Source: Candidatus Sulfotelmatobacter sp. (lineage in GTDB: Bacteria > Acidobacteriota > Terriglobia > Terriglobales > Acidobacteriaceae). Taken from it: a stretch of DNA of 64,000 nucleotides. Location of the stretch: NCBI GenBank assembly GCA_017883385.1, contig JADGNQ010000011.1, positions 1 to 64,000 of the forward strand, in the 5' to 3' direction. Below the pieces are notes generated by a model. It was given only the letters and a program-made list of their open reading frames with translations, had not been told where the DNA came from and ran no database searches. Position numbers and translations under genes: made by a program. Positions 8,536-17,111 of the stretch are shown here, one piece after another; within the stretch, counting starts at the first letter, position 1; each line of letters starts with the position of its first letter.

Positions 8536-10815
8536 ATGCCTTACACCCAAGAAAATCGGCTGATCGCGATCGACACGCCCCTCGGCAAGGACGTCCTCAT
8601 GCTGCAGGGCTTCACTGGCCGCGAGGGAATATCGCAGCTCTTCAAGTTCGACTGCGACCTGCTCTCCGACAAGAACGACATCGCCTTTAAAGACATCATC
8701 GGCCAGCAGGTTACGATCCGGGTGCTGCTGTCCGACGGTAGCAGTGAGCGGTATGTCAACGGCTACGTCAGCCGCTTCGCCCAGAGCGGCTCCGACTCGA
8801 AGTTCACTCACTACCAGATGGAGGTGGTTCCCTGGCTCTGGTTTCTCACCCGCAGCGCGGACTGCAGGATTTTCCAGAACGAAACGATCCCCGATATCAT
8901 CCAGGAGGTTTTCAAGACTGCGGGATACAGCGACTTCAAGAATTCCGTCACAGGCACGTACGACCCGCTCGAATATTGCGTCCAGTACCGCGAAACCGAT
9001 TTCAACTTCGCGTCGCGCCTCATGGAACAATACGGGATCTTCTATTACTTCGAACATGAAGACGGCAAACATACTTTGGTGCTGGCGGATTCTTCTAGCG
9101 CGCACCAGCCTTGCCCTGATCAGGATTCTGCCAGCTACAACCAGAGCACCGGCGATCTGGACTCGGAAGACGTCATTACCGCGTGGCACATGGAGCAGGA
9201 ACTGCGCACCGGCAAGTATTCGTTGACTGACTACAATTTTGAGACTCCGGCCGCAAGCTTGATGGTCAATGAGCCTACCGTAGTGGATGTCGGAGGGAAT
9301 GCGAACTTCGAGATCTACGACTATCCCGGCATTCACTTGAATCAGTCGCAGGGCGGAGGGGTTGCCAAGATTCGCATGCAGGAAGAGGAAGCGAGTCATA
9401 TCGTAATCAGCGGATCCAGCGTCTGCCGCGCGTTTACTTCCGGCTACAAGTTCGATCTCAAGGAACACCCTCGCGACGACATGAACGCCAGCTATGTCCT
9501 GACTGAGGTACAGCACGTCGCCACGGTGGGTAGCTACTCCCAGGCTGATTCAAACAGCCCTGCGCACTATTCCAACCACTTCACATGTATTCCGGCGTCG
9601 GTTCCATTCCGGCCGCCGCGAATTACGCCGAAGCCGTTTGTGCAAGGTCCCCAGACTGCGCTGGTGGTGGGCAAGTCGGGCGAGGAAATCTGGGTCGACA
9701 AGTACGGCCGCATCAAAGTCCAGTTCTATTGGGACCGTCTGGGACAGAAGGACGAAAACAGCTCATGCTGGATTCGCGTTTCTCAGCCTTGGGGTGGCCA
9801 GGGGTGGGGGGCGATGTGGATTCCGCGTATGGGCCAGGAAGTGGTGGTCAGTTTCGTCGAAGGCGACCCGGACCGTCCGCTGATCACGGGCCGCGTGTAC
9901 AACGCGGATCAAACGGTGCCTTATACGCTGCCCGATCACCAGACGGTCAGCACGTTTATGTCGCGCAGTTCGAAGGGCGGGGGCAGCGGCAACTATAACG
10001 AGATTCGCTTCGAAGACAAGCAGGGCAGCGAGCAGATCTTCATCAATGCCGAGCGCGACATGGACCATCGCGTGGAGGTCGACTCCCGCGAGTTCGTCGG
10101 CGCCAACCGGTTCCTCAACGTGGGTGCGAATCAGACCGAGAACATTGGCGCCGACAAGCACCTTACCGTCGCTGCGAATCATGTGGAAGCGATCGGCAAG
10201 AACATGTCCCTGAGCGTGGGAACCGATTTGATGGAGACGATCGGGAACGACCAGCATCTCAACGTCGCTAACAACCTGCAGGAAAACATCGGCAAGGATC
10301 AGCACGTTAACATCGGCGCCAATCTCATCGAGAACGTCGGCACGGATGTTCATTTGACCATCGGGGCGAACCGCGTGGAATCGGTTGGTTCAAACCTTGA
10401 CCTCACCGTGAACTCCAATCGCACCGAGCAGATCGGCGGGAACCAGTCGCTGAGTGTGGCCAGCAACAGCGACGAGATGATCGGATCGAACTACGCTCTC
10501 ACCTCGGGTCAGAACGTCACAATTCAGGGCGGGATGAACGTAGTGATCCAGGCTGGCATGCAGCTCACGCTGACTGGACCCGGAGGATTCATCACGATTG
10601 GGCCGGCTGGCGTCGCGATTCAGGGCACGATGGTTTTGATCAACAGCGGTGGTTCGGCAGGTTCGGGCAGCGCCGCCAATGCGAAGAGTCCGAAGTCGCC
10701 GAAGAGCCCTGAAGCGCCGAAGGCACCGGACCAGCCCAAGAGCCCGCAGCTTGCCGATGATGGCAGCAAGTTCGCCCAAACAGCCGACCCATCTGGCTTT
10801 GAGGGCGGCAAGTGA
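8536..10815 (+). CDS. vgrG: T6SS spike protein VgrG/TssI
   Basis: A 759-aa VgrG that trimerises into the puncturing spike on the Hcp tube. The N-terminal gp27-like region begins QENRLIAIDTPLGKDVLMLQ, and the gp5-like OB domain contains KYGRIKVQFYWDRLG, then CWIRVSQPWGGQGWGAMWIPR and EVVVSFVEGDPDRPLITGRV, all diagnostic. Residues about 530-660 are a run of eight 16-residue repeats of the form N-x-x-E-x-I-G-x-D-x-x-L-x-V, the beta-prism needle. The C-terminus is a low-complexity Lys-Ser-Pro tail followed by a short acidic end; no effector domain is fused. Cargo is therefore probably delivered through the PAAR and DUF4123 proteins encoded next. Confidence 0.95.
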   Translation: MPYTQENRLIAIDTPLGKDVLMLQGFTGREGISQLFKFDCDLLSDKNDIAFKDIIGQQVTIRVLLSDGSSERYVNGYVSRFAQSGSDSKFTHYQMEVVPWLWFLTRSADCRIFQNETIPDIIQEVFKTAGYSDFKNSVTGTYDPLEYCVQYRETDFNFASRLMEQYGIFYYFEHEDGKHTLVLADSSSAHQPCPDQDSASYNQSTGDLDSEDVITAWHMEQELRTGKYSLTDYNFETPAASLMVNEPTVVDVGGNANFEIYDYPGIHLNQSQGGGVAKIRMQEEEASHIVISGSSVCRAFTSGYKFDLKEHPRDDMNASYVLTEVQHVATVGSYSQADSNSPAHYSNHFTCIPASVPFRPPRITPKPFVQGPQTALVVGKSGEEIWVDKYGRIKVQFYWDRLGQKDENSSCWIRVSQPWGGQGWGAMWIPRMGQEVVVSFVEGDPDRPLITGRVYNADQTVPYTLPDHQTVSTFMSRSSKGGGSGNYNEIRFEDKQGSEQIFINAERDMDHRVEVDSREFVGANRFLNVGANQTENIGADKHLTVAANHVEAIGKNMSLSVGTDLMETIGNDQHLNVANNLQENIGKDQHVNIGANLIENVGTDVHLTIGANRVESVGSNLDLTVNSNRTEQIGGNQSLSVASNSDEMIGSNYALTSGQNVTIQGGMNVVIQAGMQLTLTGPGGFITIGPAGVAIQGTMVLINSGGSAGSGSAANAKSPKSPKSPEAPKAPDQPKSPQLADDGSKFAQTADPSGFEGGK

Positions 10816-10920
10816 GATGTTCAGTATTTGTAGGGATCAAGGCCGGACGCCGGTCGACATCGCCAGCGAAGGCAGCAGTCAGCGGGTGTGCCGAGGTTTT
10901 TAGGAACTAGCGAGAGAACG

Positions 10921-11271
10921 ATGCCGCCAGCAGCACGCATTACCGATATGCATGCCTGCCCGATGGTTACGGGCATAGTGCCGCACGTGGGTGGGCCGAT
11001 TCTACCGCCTGGGTGCCCGACCGTGCTGATCGGAATGCTGCCCGCGGCCCGCGTCACCGACATGGCTACGTGCGTGGGCCCACCCGACATCATCGCCATG
11101 GGCTCTCCCACCGTTCTCATCGGAGGCCTGATGGCCGCCCGCATGGGCGATCCCACAGCACACGGCGGCGTGATCGTACTGGGGGAGATGACGGTAATGA
11201 TCGGCGAAACCGGTCAGGGTGTGGTGCTTCAGGCTGCGGCCAAAATGGGCGCCCCGTTCTGCAAACATTGA
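10921..11271 (+). CDS. PAAR-domain spike-tip protein
   Basis: A 116-aa protein that is almost entirely a PAAR domain, the conical tip of the VgrG spike that can dock effectors. It starts MPPAARITDMHACP, a form in which PPAAR replaces the PAAR motif, and repeats the pattern in LPAARVTDMATC and LMAARMGD. Conserved Cys/His residues (MHACP, ATCVGP, TAHGG) are available for metal binding. There is no C-terminal extension, so it is a stand-alone tip. The chosen ATG gives the family N-terminus; an in-frame ATG 11 codons earlier adds unrelated residues. About 105 nt of non-coding sequence separates it from vgrG. Confidence 0.92.
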   Translation: MPPAARITDMHACPMVTGIVPHVGGPILPPGCPTVLIGMLPAARVTDMATCVGPPDIIAMGSPTVLIGGLMAARMGDPTAHGGVIVLGEMTVMIGETGQGVVLQAAAKMGAPFCKH

Positions 11272-11331
11272 CAGAAGTAATTTGGCCTCGGTCGAGGCCT
11301 TTACCGCTGACTCCGCGGAGCCCTTCCCCCT

Positions 11332-12297
11332 ATGCCTGTTTTTCTTGAAGTGCGATCCGGACCACAAGCAGGTAACAGAGTCCGGCTGGAGCGGGGACGC
11401 ATCCTGCGCGTGGGCCGCATTGCGCGCGCGGATGTCGCATTTCCTGAAGATTCGCATATGTCCGGTTTGCACTTCAGTCTGGGATGGGAAGGCGCAGACT
11501 GCCGCATTAGTGACCTCAACAGCCGCAACGGGATTCTGGTCAATGGTCAGACGGTGGCAGCGACCGTTCTGCGCGACGGCGATTCCGTTGTCGCAGGAGA
11601 AACCACGTTCGTAATCTGCGTCGAGCCGGACCAACCGACGCTCGCCAGTGCCGCTGCCGCGCTGGCCTCCCCCGCCGTGGCCACGACTCCAAAGGATCGA
11701 TTGCTGCCGCTGCTGCGGCGCGATCTGCAGCCTCTGTACGCGATTTTGGATGCAGCCCGCGACATTCGGATTCTGGCTCTTCTGGTGCACCACAAAGAAG
11801 AGTGTCTATCGTTGTACGAAGGACCGGAGGGTGCGAAGTTGGCGCAAGTGGCGCCGTATCTGGTGAGGCTCGCGCCAGACTCGAAATTGCTGGACGCGCT
11901 GGTAAAAGAAGGATGGGGCAAAAGCTGGGGAGTGTATTTCACTTGCGCCGGCGACTTCCACGAAATCCGCCGCCACCTGCGACATTTCCTGCAGGTGAAA
12001 CTCCCCGACGGCGAGCAAGTATACTTTCGCTTTTATGACCCGCGCGTCATGCGCATCTTTCTGCCAACGTGCATCGCCGAGGAAGCCACGCAGTTCTTCG
12101 GAACCATCCAACGTTACGTTCTGGAAGGAGAAGAGCCGGATCAGTTGTTGGAGTTCACCACGGTCGGCCGCGGTGCGGAGAAAAGAGTACTCTCTTTGAC
12201 CCAGCCTGCGTTTCAGGACGGCAAGGCCATGTCGGCGAGGGCGCGTCCAGAGCAGGTGCCGCTCATTGAAAAACCCGGTCCCGAGGGGCAGAGATAA
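11332..12297 (+). CDS. FHA-DUF4123 fusion, T6SS effector-loading adaptor
   Basis: A 321-aa two-domain protein. Residues 1-95 are a forkhead-associated domain, with RVGRIARADV, SHMSGLHFSL and LNSRNGILVNG giving the phosphothreonine-binding Gly-Arg, Ser-x-x-His and Asn-Gly positions. Residues about 120-290 match DUF4123, the T6SS adaptor family that loads cargo effectors onto VgrG: LYAILDAARDIRI, YLVRLAPDSKLLDAL, HLRHFLQVKLPDG and YFRFYDPRVMRIFLPTC. DUF4123 genes normally lie just upstream of the effector they serve, which points to the genes downstream. The fusion suggests that loading depends on phosphorylation; that is inference. Confidence 0.85.
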   Translation: MPVFLEVRSGPQAGNRVRLERGRILRVGRIARADVAFPEDSHMSGLHFSLGWEGADCRISDLNSRNGILVNGQTVAATVLRDGDSVVAGETTFVICVEPDQPTLASAAAALASPAVATTPKDRLLPLLRRDLQPLYAILDAARDIRILALLVHHKEECLSLYEGPEGAKLAQVAPYLVRLAPDSKLLDALVKEGWGKSWGVYFTCAGDFHEIRRHLRHFLQVKLPDGEQVYFRFYDPRVMRIFLPTCIAEEATQFFGTIQRYVLEGEEPDQLLEFTTVGRGAEKRVLSLTQPAFQDGKAMSARARPEQVPLIEKPGPEGQR

Positions 12298-12303
12298 AAC
12301 GCC

Positions 12304-13074
12304 ATGTGGACGATTCGCCAGGAACAAACCGAGGAGTTCCGGCAACACCATCTGCAGAAGTTTGAAGACGAGATGGTGGAGCACAGTAAAGGCGTTTCTC
12401 CTCGCTTGTGCCAAGTGATCGGCGATAACCAGGTTCGGGTGGCTGTGCGTGCAGGGATAGCTCGTGCCTTGAGCCACGGGTTCTCGAATCGGGGGCCGAT
12501 TCGTCTTTTCATCGAACTCAGATACCTTTTTGGTAGTGCATTCGATACCGATCCACAGTATCCGTGGGCGGCAAGTATCATCCGTACCTCCGACCACCAG
12601 ATGTTGCGGGCGGAACGGTTATATGAGAAGTGTCTTGAGTATCAGGAAAGGGTCGCCGGACCTCACGCGTCTAACACCTATAGGGCACTGAAAGAACTCT
12701 CGGTTCTTTCTGACCATCCATTTGTGTTGTCCGCTCAGGAGTATGTTCCGGGAATGTTGCGGGAGATGGCGCGTGCCTTTCCCCAGAAGACGAAGTACAT
12801 AGGAGAAGAAGGGCTGCGATCTTTGCTCGGCGAAGGGAGCGAACAAGCGCGGAAGTATCAGTTTACGAGCTTGCGAAGCCACGCAATGATGACGGTACTA
12901 ATGTTTGCTTTTGGGCATGGTTGCACCGGCGACCCGCTATATCCGTGGATTTCACACACACTGACAGACCAGAAGGTCACGGATCCGGCGGCGCGGGCGA
13001 AGCGATTGGAGAACAAAGCTCTGACGTGGTTGAAGCATGTCTTGGCTTCCGCTCCACGGAGTGAAAAGGCATGA
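12304..13074 (+). CDS. Unrecognised T6SS-island protein with internal duplication
   Basis: A 256-aa, mostly helical soluble protein that I cannot assign to a family. Two halves share a pattern: LFGSAFDTDPQYPWAASII near residue 80 and AFGHGCTGDPLYPWISHTL near residue 205, each followed by a basic helix (RAERLYEKCLEYQ and RAKRLENKALTWL). This suggests duplication of a roughly 120-residue unit with a G-x-D-P-x-Y-P-W core. No signal peptide or membrane segment is seen. It begins 6 nt after the FHA-DUF4123 gene and overlaps the next gene by 4 nt (ATGA), so it is translated with them and may be an accessory chaperone or part of the cargo. Confidence 0.6.
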   Translation: MWTIRQEQTEEFRQHHLQKFEDEMVEHSKGVSPRLCQVIGDNQVRVAVRAGIARALSHGFSNRGPIRLFIELRYLFGSAFDTDPQYPWAASIIRTSDHQMLRAERLYEKCLEYQERVAGPHASNTYRALKELSVLSDHPFVLSAQEYVPGMLREMARAFPQKTKYIGEEGLRSLLGEGSEQARKYQFTSLRSHAMMTVLMFAFGHGCTGDPLYPWISHTLTDQKVTDPAARAKRLENKALTWLKHVLASAPRSEKA

Positions 13075-14663
13075 CTAACGGCGCCTCACCGACACCGCCC
13101 GCTTCGGGCGACGGCGGATCCCCGGCTGACGGCGGACCCGACGCCTGTTCCTGCACTGTTACGATTAGTCCGAAACCGATTTCGCTGTGTGGAACCGGCA
13201 AGACAGCCAGCCTCACGGCGGCAGGGAGCCCGGGAGGAGGGTCATACTCGTGGAGCACCAGCAACGGCGGAGTCGCCACCGTTTCTGGGGCGGGCGACTC
13301 AGCTACGGTGGAGCCGAAGAATCCTGGAACCGCCGACATAAAGGTGACTTACACCGTTTCGGGATGCAGCCCCTGCTCGGATACAGTTTCGGTCACGGTA
13401 GCTCCTCCGGACGTTTTCGTTACCGAGATCACGTTCCAGGGTGGGATGGACATCTACTACGCACGGATTCCTTCCCCTGCTGGCAGCTTCATGCTACCCG
13501 CACCCGGTGATGCGGCGCCGCCTCACAAGCACTTTAGCCCCGTTGAAATTCGACCCTCGGCCGGAACTCCTCATTGGAAGAAAAAGGCAGGGCTGACCGC
13601 GGATGCTGAGTTCAGCTGGCCAGCGGCCTACCTGCGAACGGGAGTCGGTCCGGCGACTCGCCAACTGAAGGCTGCGTTCGAAATTCCCGCTCCTGCCTGC
13701 AGTTCAGCGGCAGTGAAAATCAAAGCGACAAGCGACAAGGGGGTCACAATCGCGGAAAAGACGCTGACTTTTGCCGGCGGCAAGGCTTCCGATACCTTTG
13801 ACGTGCAGAATCTGCCCGCGACGGTGAAGCGGCTCGACGGAATTCAGTTTACCTGGACGTTTGAAATCGACTCGCGCGCGAGTGCCCCGCGTGTGACCAA
13901 GCACACGATTTTCGTGGTGGACCAACCGCCCAAGGCGGCGAATCATCACCTGGCAGGCGGAGGCGGGTATGAAAACAAGTTCCTGTGGGAGATATTCGAA
14001 TGGTCCTGCAAATGGGCGGACGGGGTGACTGGCCATCAGAATGTACTCAACTCGATTTGGGCACAGTTCAGCCCAGTTAAAGGTTCTCACGATACGGGAC
14101 TAGTCTACTGGAAGAATTACGGACCTCCCCTAAACATTCCACCAAATCAGGATCTGATGAGCGCAATCCAATCCAAGGATGATCCTGACCCGAACAAGCA
14201 AAATGCGGCCAGCTGCATCGTGTTTGATGAAGTCTTGATGAATTGTCTCGCGGTGCAGGGCATCGCCTCGGCCGAAGTGACCCTGCGTCCGCCATCGGGT
14301 CAATTTACTCGAGGCGCTGCGAAGTACACGTGCAGCGGATGGAAGGACACGACCACCAGCGGGCAAGCGAACCCAGCAGCGCCACCACATTGGGCAAGCC
14401 ACTGGATCGCCGATGTTAGTGTACCCGCTGCACCCAATTGGAAGCTGTATGATGCTTCGTATGGCACGGGCCCGACGGCGTGCGTCGCTCCAGGCGCGGC
14501 TATCTCCTCGATCGACATCCACACCTACGAGCCTCTGACGGCCGCCAGCTTTGATTGCGAACGTGTATCTCCTCTTCCGGTAGCAAACGTTTCATTGCCG
14601 TTGGACTCCAGTGCTGCCGTTCCTCCACATCTGGTGGGGTGGGTTTTATGGACGAACAAGTGA
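13071..14663 (+). CDS. Ig-like plus transglutaminase-like protein, candidate T6SS effector
   Basis: A 530-aa protein with no signal peptide. After a Pro/Gly-rich start, residues about 25-115 form a bacterial Ig-like (Big2-type) domain (TVSGCSPCSDTVSVTVAPP). The centre is beta-rich and unknown. The C-terminal region shows a possible Cys-His-Asp triad of the transglutaminase/papain superfamily: Cys about 382 at the start of a helix (CIVFDEVLMNCLAVQGIASA, like the usual C-x(12)-L-x-x-x-G-I-x-A helix), His about 444 (HWASHWIADV) and Asp about 461 (WKLYDASYG). It is encoded behind a DUF4123 adaptor and in front of a membrane-anchored protein. An anti-bacterial effector role is inference; the protein could instead be a structural carrier. 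Confidence 0.6.
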   Translation: MTNGASPTPPASGDGGSPADGGPDACSCTVTISPKPISLCGTGKTASLTAAGSPGGGSYSWSTSNGGVATVSGAGDSATVEPKNPGTADIKVTYTVSGCSPCSDTVSVTVAPPDVFVTEITFQGGMDIYYARIPSPAGSFMLPAPGDAAPPHKHFSPVEIRPSAGTPHWKKKAGLTADAEFSWPAAYLRTGVGPATRQLKAAFEIPAPACSSAAVKIKATSDKGVTIAEKTLTFAGGKASDTFDVQNLPATVKRLDGIQFTWTFEIDSRASAPRVTKHTIFVVDQPPKAANHHLAGGGGYENKFLWEIFEWSCKWADGVTGHQNVLNSIWAQFSPVKGSHDTGLVYWKNYGPPLNIPPNQDLMSAIQSKDDPDPNKQNAASCIVFDEVLMNCLAVQGIASAEVTLRPPSGQFTRGAAKYTCSGWKDTTTSGQANPAAPPHWASHWIADVSVPAAPNWKLYDASYGTGPTACVAPGAAISSIDIHTYEPLTAASFDCERVSPLPVANVSLPLDSSAAVPPHLVGWVLWTNK

Positions 14664-15856
14664 CGCCTATCTTTCGGCAAAGCTACGGGAGAATCTGGAT
14701 CGGTGCGACTGTCGCGCTGGTTGCGGTCTCGACTCTCGGACTGTTTTCGGGGCATGGCATTGCGAAACGGATTGCAGGCAACCGAGGTGATTCGATGAAC
14801 AGCTTGAGATTGACACGTTTTCATACAGCAAAAACGTTTCTGGACCTGACCTCCGTCGCCAACAGTGACGGCGTCCGTTTTCTGACCGTGGAGCATTTGT
14901 ATCAATCCTCCAACCCCTGGCGCGATACCCCTACTGAGAAGACAACATGGCGATTTTGGGATTGCCCGGAACCAGGAAAGCCCTTTCGTCAAGCGTCGGA
15001 GAACGTGGTGTCTCTGCCCGGTGCGAGTGCGCTTAGTGCTGCATTGGCAGGAGGCAGCCTCGCGTTGCTGCTGGAGACAAACCGGGAACATGCCGCCTAT
15101 CTTGGCATCTGGAAGATCGCAGATCCGAAACGCCTAGGGGTCTTGGAGGAGAGCGTATCGTCGCTGCCTTTGGACCTGGATGAAGCGACCGGTTCACAGG
15201 TTCAGATCGATCTCCGGGACGAGTGGAGTACCGCTCAATTGCGTCCCGTTCGGTGGCTTTTCAACCCTAGCATGGCTGCTTTGTCGAACGAATACGTCAT
15301 TGCTATGAACACCGCGGACGCTCGGGCCGTTCTATGGGAATCGAAGGGGACGACTTCGGCGAAGCGAGTCCTGGCCTTCCTACCCGAAGCATTGGATCCC
15401 ATGGTCGTTGCTGGCGGTTCGAAGATTCTCTTGTTCTATCGTAAGCCAACTCCAAGATGGTCTGTCTACTTTCACAATGCAAGGTTTTCGGGTTCGTACG
15501 GGCCGGTTGCTTTGCCGCTTATGCTGGTGGAACTTGACAAAGAGGGCCATATGCTCCGCTCCGTCAATCTCTCGGAACAGCGAGGTCTTGGCGGCGTGTT
15601 TGCGTTCAGCGTGTCGGCCGCGCAAGGCGGATTTCTACTCACGACAATCAGCGGACTAAAGGAAAAACCCAAGCTTCAGCTCTATTCTTCGGGCGATCTT
15701 GGCCAGACGCTTCAGGTGAGTGGCTCCGCCGACCTGCCGGACGTCCCTTATAGATTGTCGATTGCGGCGAACGAATCCAGGGGTGTGGTCGGCGTGGTCT
15801 ATAAGCAGGCGGAGGGTTATCAAGTGGAAGGGGCGTGCTGGGCCATACCGAAATGA
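14648..15856 (+). CDS. Membrane-anchored protein, candidate immunity partner
   Basis: 402 aa. One N-terminal membrane helix (IWIGATVALVAVSTLGLF, about 15-32) after a short cytoplasmic stretch predicts a large periplasmic domain of about 360 residues. That domain is beta-rich, with repeated short strands such as AAYLGIWKIAD, LLLFYRK and LYSSGDLGQTL that could form a propeller, but no family is recognised. The ATG overlaps the end of the preceding gene by 16 nt, so the two are translationally coupled. A periplasm-facing protein coupled to a putative effector is consistent with immunity; this rests on context only. Confidence 0.55.
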   Translation: MDEQVTPIFRQSYGRIWIGATVALVAVSTLGLFSGHGIAKRIAGNRGDSMNSLRLTRFHTAKTFLDLTSVANSDGVRFLTVEHLYQSSNPWRDTPTEKTTWRFWDCPEPGKPFRQASENVVSLPGASALSAALAGGSLALLLETNREHAAYLGIWKIADPKRLGVLEESVSSLPLDLDEATGSQVQIDLRDEWSTAQLRPVRWLFNPSMAALSNEYVIAMNTADARAVLWESKGTTSAKRVLAFLPEALDPMVVAGGSKILLFYRKPTPRWSVYFHNARFSGSYGPVALPLMLVELDKEGHMLRSVNLSEQRGLGGVFAFSVSAAQGGFLLTTISGLKEKPKLQLYSSGDLGQTLQVSGSADLPDVPYRLSIAANESRGVVGVVYKQAEGYQVEGACWAIPK

Positions 15857-15968
15857 CGGGACTCCTATCGGCTGAGAAGATGCTCAAAACCGTAACCCAT
15901 GGTCAAGAATGATTCCGCGCGGTTTTGGTATCTCCATTTCTGCTCAACACGAAGCTATATTTCTACAC

Positions 15969-16976
15969 ATGACTAAGGAGGATCGATCGCGCGTGTTCGT
16001 CCTCTTGCTATTGTTGTTCTCTGCGAGTCTTGCTCCGTCGCAATCCTACAAGTACCTTCGCATCGGAAATAAGGATGACGTTCAGACCAAAGCTGTGACG
16101 GGCGTTGCCATGATGGGCGGGGGCAGCGATCTCGACGAGGCGTTTCGCTGGCTCTGCAACAAAGGGAACGGCGGGGACTTTCTGATTCTGCGGGCGAGAG
16201 GGGACGACGATTACAACTCGTACGTGAACGGATTGTGCAAGGCGAATTCGGTGGCCACCCTGATCATTCCGAACCGCGAGGCGGCTGAGGATCCGTCGGT
16301 GGCGGAGATTGTCCGGAAGGCGGAGGTGGTGTTCATTGCCGGAGGGGATCAGTCGAACTACGTTCGCGGGTGGAAGGGAACGCCGGTCGAGAGCGCGATC
16401 AACGACGACATCGCAGCGGGCAAGCCCATTGGCGGGACTAGCGCGGGGTTGGCTGTGCTGGGTGGATTTGTCTACGGGTGTTTGAAAGACAAGCCGGACG
16501 ACAAGGATCTGGCGTCGACGGATGTGTTGCCCAATCCTTATTTTGGGAGAGTGACGCTGGTGCGGGATTTCCTAAAGATCCCGCACCTGGAAAATCTGAT
16601 CACCGATTCACATTTCGCCAAGCGCGATCGCATGGGGCGGACGCTGGGATTTCTGGCGCGCATCATGAAGGATGGATGGAGTTCGTCCCCGCGGGAAGTG
16701 GCGATCGATGAGAAGTCGGCGGTGCTGGTGGAGGCGGACGGAAAGTCGACCGTGGTGGGCACGGGCAAAGGGGCGTACTTTCTGCGGCCGACGCAGGCGC
16801 CGGAGGTTTGCGAGAACGGCGTTGCGCTGACGTTTCGGAACGTCAGCGTCTATCGGGTGAAGGCTGGTGGACACTTTGATTTGACTTCGTGGACTGGGGA
16901 TGGAGGGGTCGCGTATTCGCTTTCGGTCGAGCGCGGGAAGATTGTGAGCACGCAGGCCGGGAAGAGGATTTATTGA
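15969..16976 (+). CDS. Exported cyanophycinase-like peptidase (S51 family)
   Basis: A 335-aa protein with a signal peptide (VFVLLLLLFSASLAPSQ) and a peptidase S51/cyanophycinase-like domain. The nucleophile elbow is GGTSAGLAVLGG (Ser about 158). The preceding VVFIAGGDQSNYVRGW and the later DSHFAKRDRMGRTLGFLARI are characteristic of cyanophycinases, which release Asp-Arg dipeptides from cyanophycin. An exported form would act on external polymer or on other peptides with beta-linked or C-terminal acidic residues. Two starts are possible: this ATG, or a GTG eight codons later with AAGGAGG eleven bases upstream; both keep the signal peptide. A 112-nt gap and a different theme mark the end of the T6SS island. 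Confidence 0.8.
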   Translation: MTKEDRSRVFVLLLLLFSASLAPSQSYKYLRIGNKDDVQTKAVTGVAMMGGGSDLDEAFRWLCNKGNGGDFLILRARGDDDYNSYVNGLCKANSVATLIIPNREAAEDPSVAEIVRKAEVVFIAGGDQSNYVRGWKGTPVESAINDDIAAGKPIGGTSAGLAVLGGFVYGCLKDKPDDKDLASTDVLPNPYFGRVTLVRDFLKIPHLENLITDSHFAKRDRMGRTLGFLARIMKDGWSSSPREVAIDEKSAVLVEADGKSTVVGTGKGAYFLRPTQAPEVCENGVALTFRNVSVYRVKAGGHFDLTSWTGDGGVAYSLSVERGKIVSTQAGKRIY

Positions 16977-17031
16977 GCGCTGCGGCGAGATCGAAGTAGC
17001 GAGAGCGTACCGTCCCTAACGGGACTTGATT

Positions 17032-17096
17032 ATCCTTCTTCGGCTGTCCCGGCACACCGTGCCGGGCTTTCCCATGCCGCCGCTTCGCGGCTTCCC
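17032..17096. repeat. Cluster of small palindromes between convergent genes
   Basis: The gap between the S51 gene and the convergent GH32 gene holds three adjacent small inverted repeats. One is GTCCC-TAAC-GGGAC upstream of this interval's centre. Next is an 8-bp stem CCCGGCAC-ACC-GTGCCGGG at 17048-17066, followed by CTTT, then a GCCGC/GCGGC pair. The central hairpin could end transcription from either side, although its T-tract is poor. The clustering resembles dispersed extragenic palindromes. Confidence 0.5.
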
Positions 17097-17111
17097 TGAT
17101 AGGCGGATCCG

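Noticed and set aside
15969-16976. Evidence for cyanophycin storage metabolism
   Set aside because: No cyanophycin synthetase is nearby and the enzyme is exported, so the family name alone does not show that pathway.
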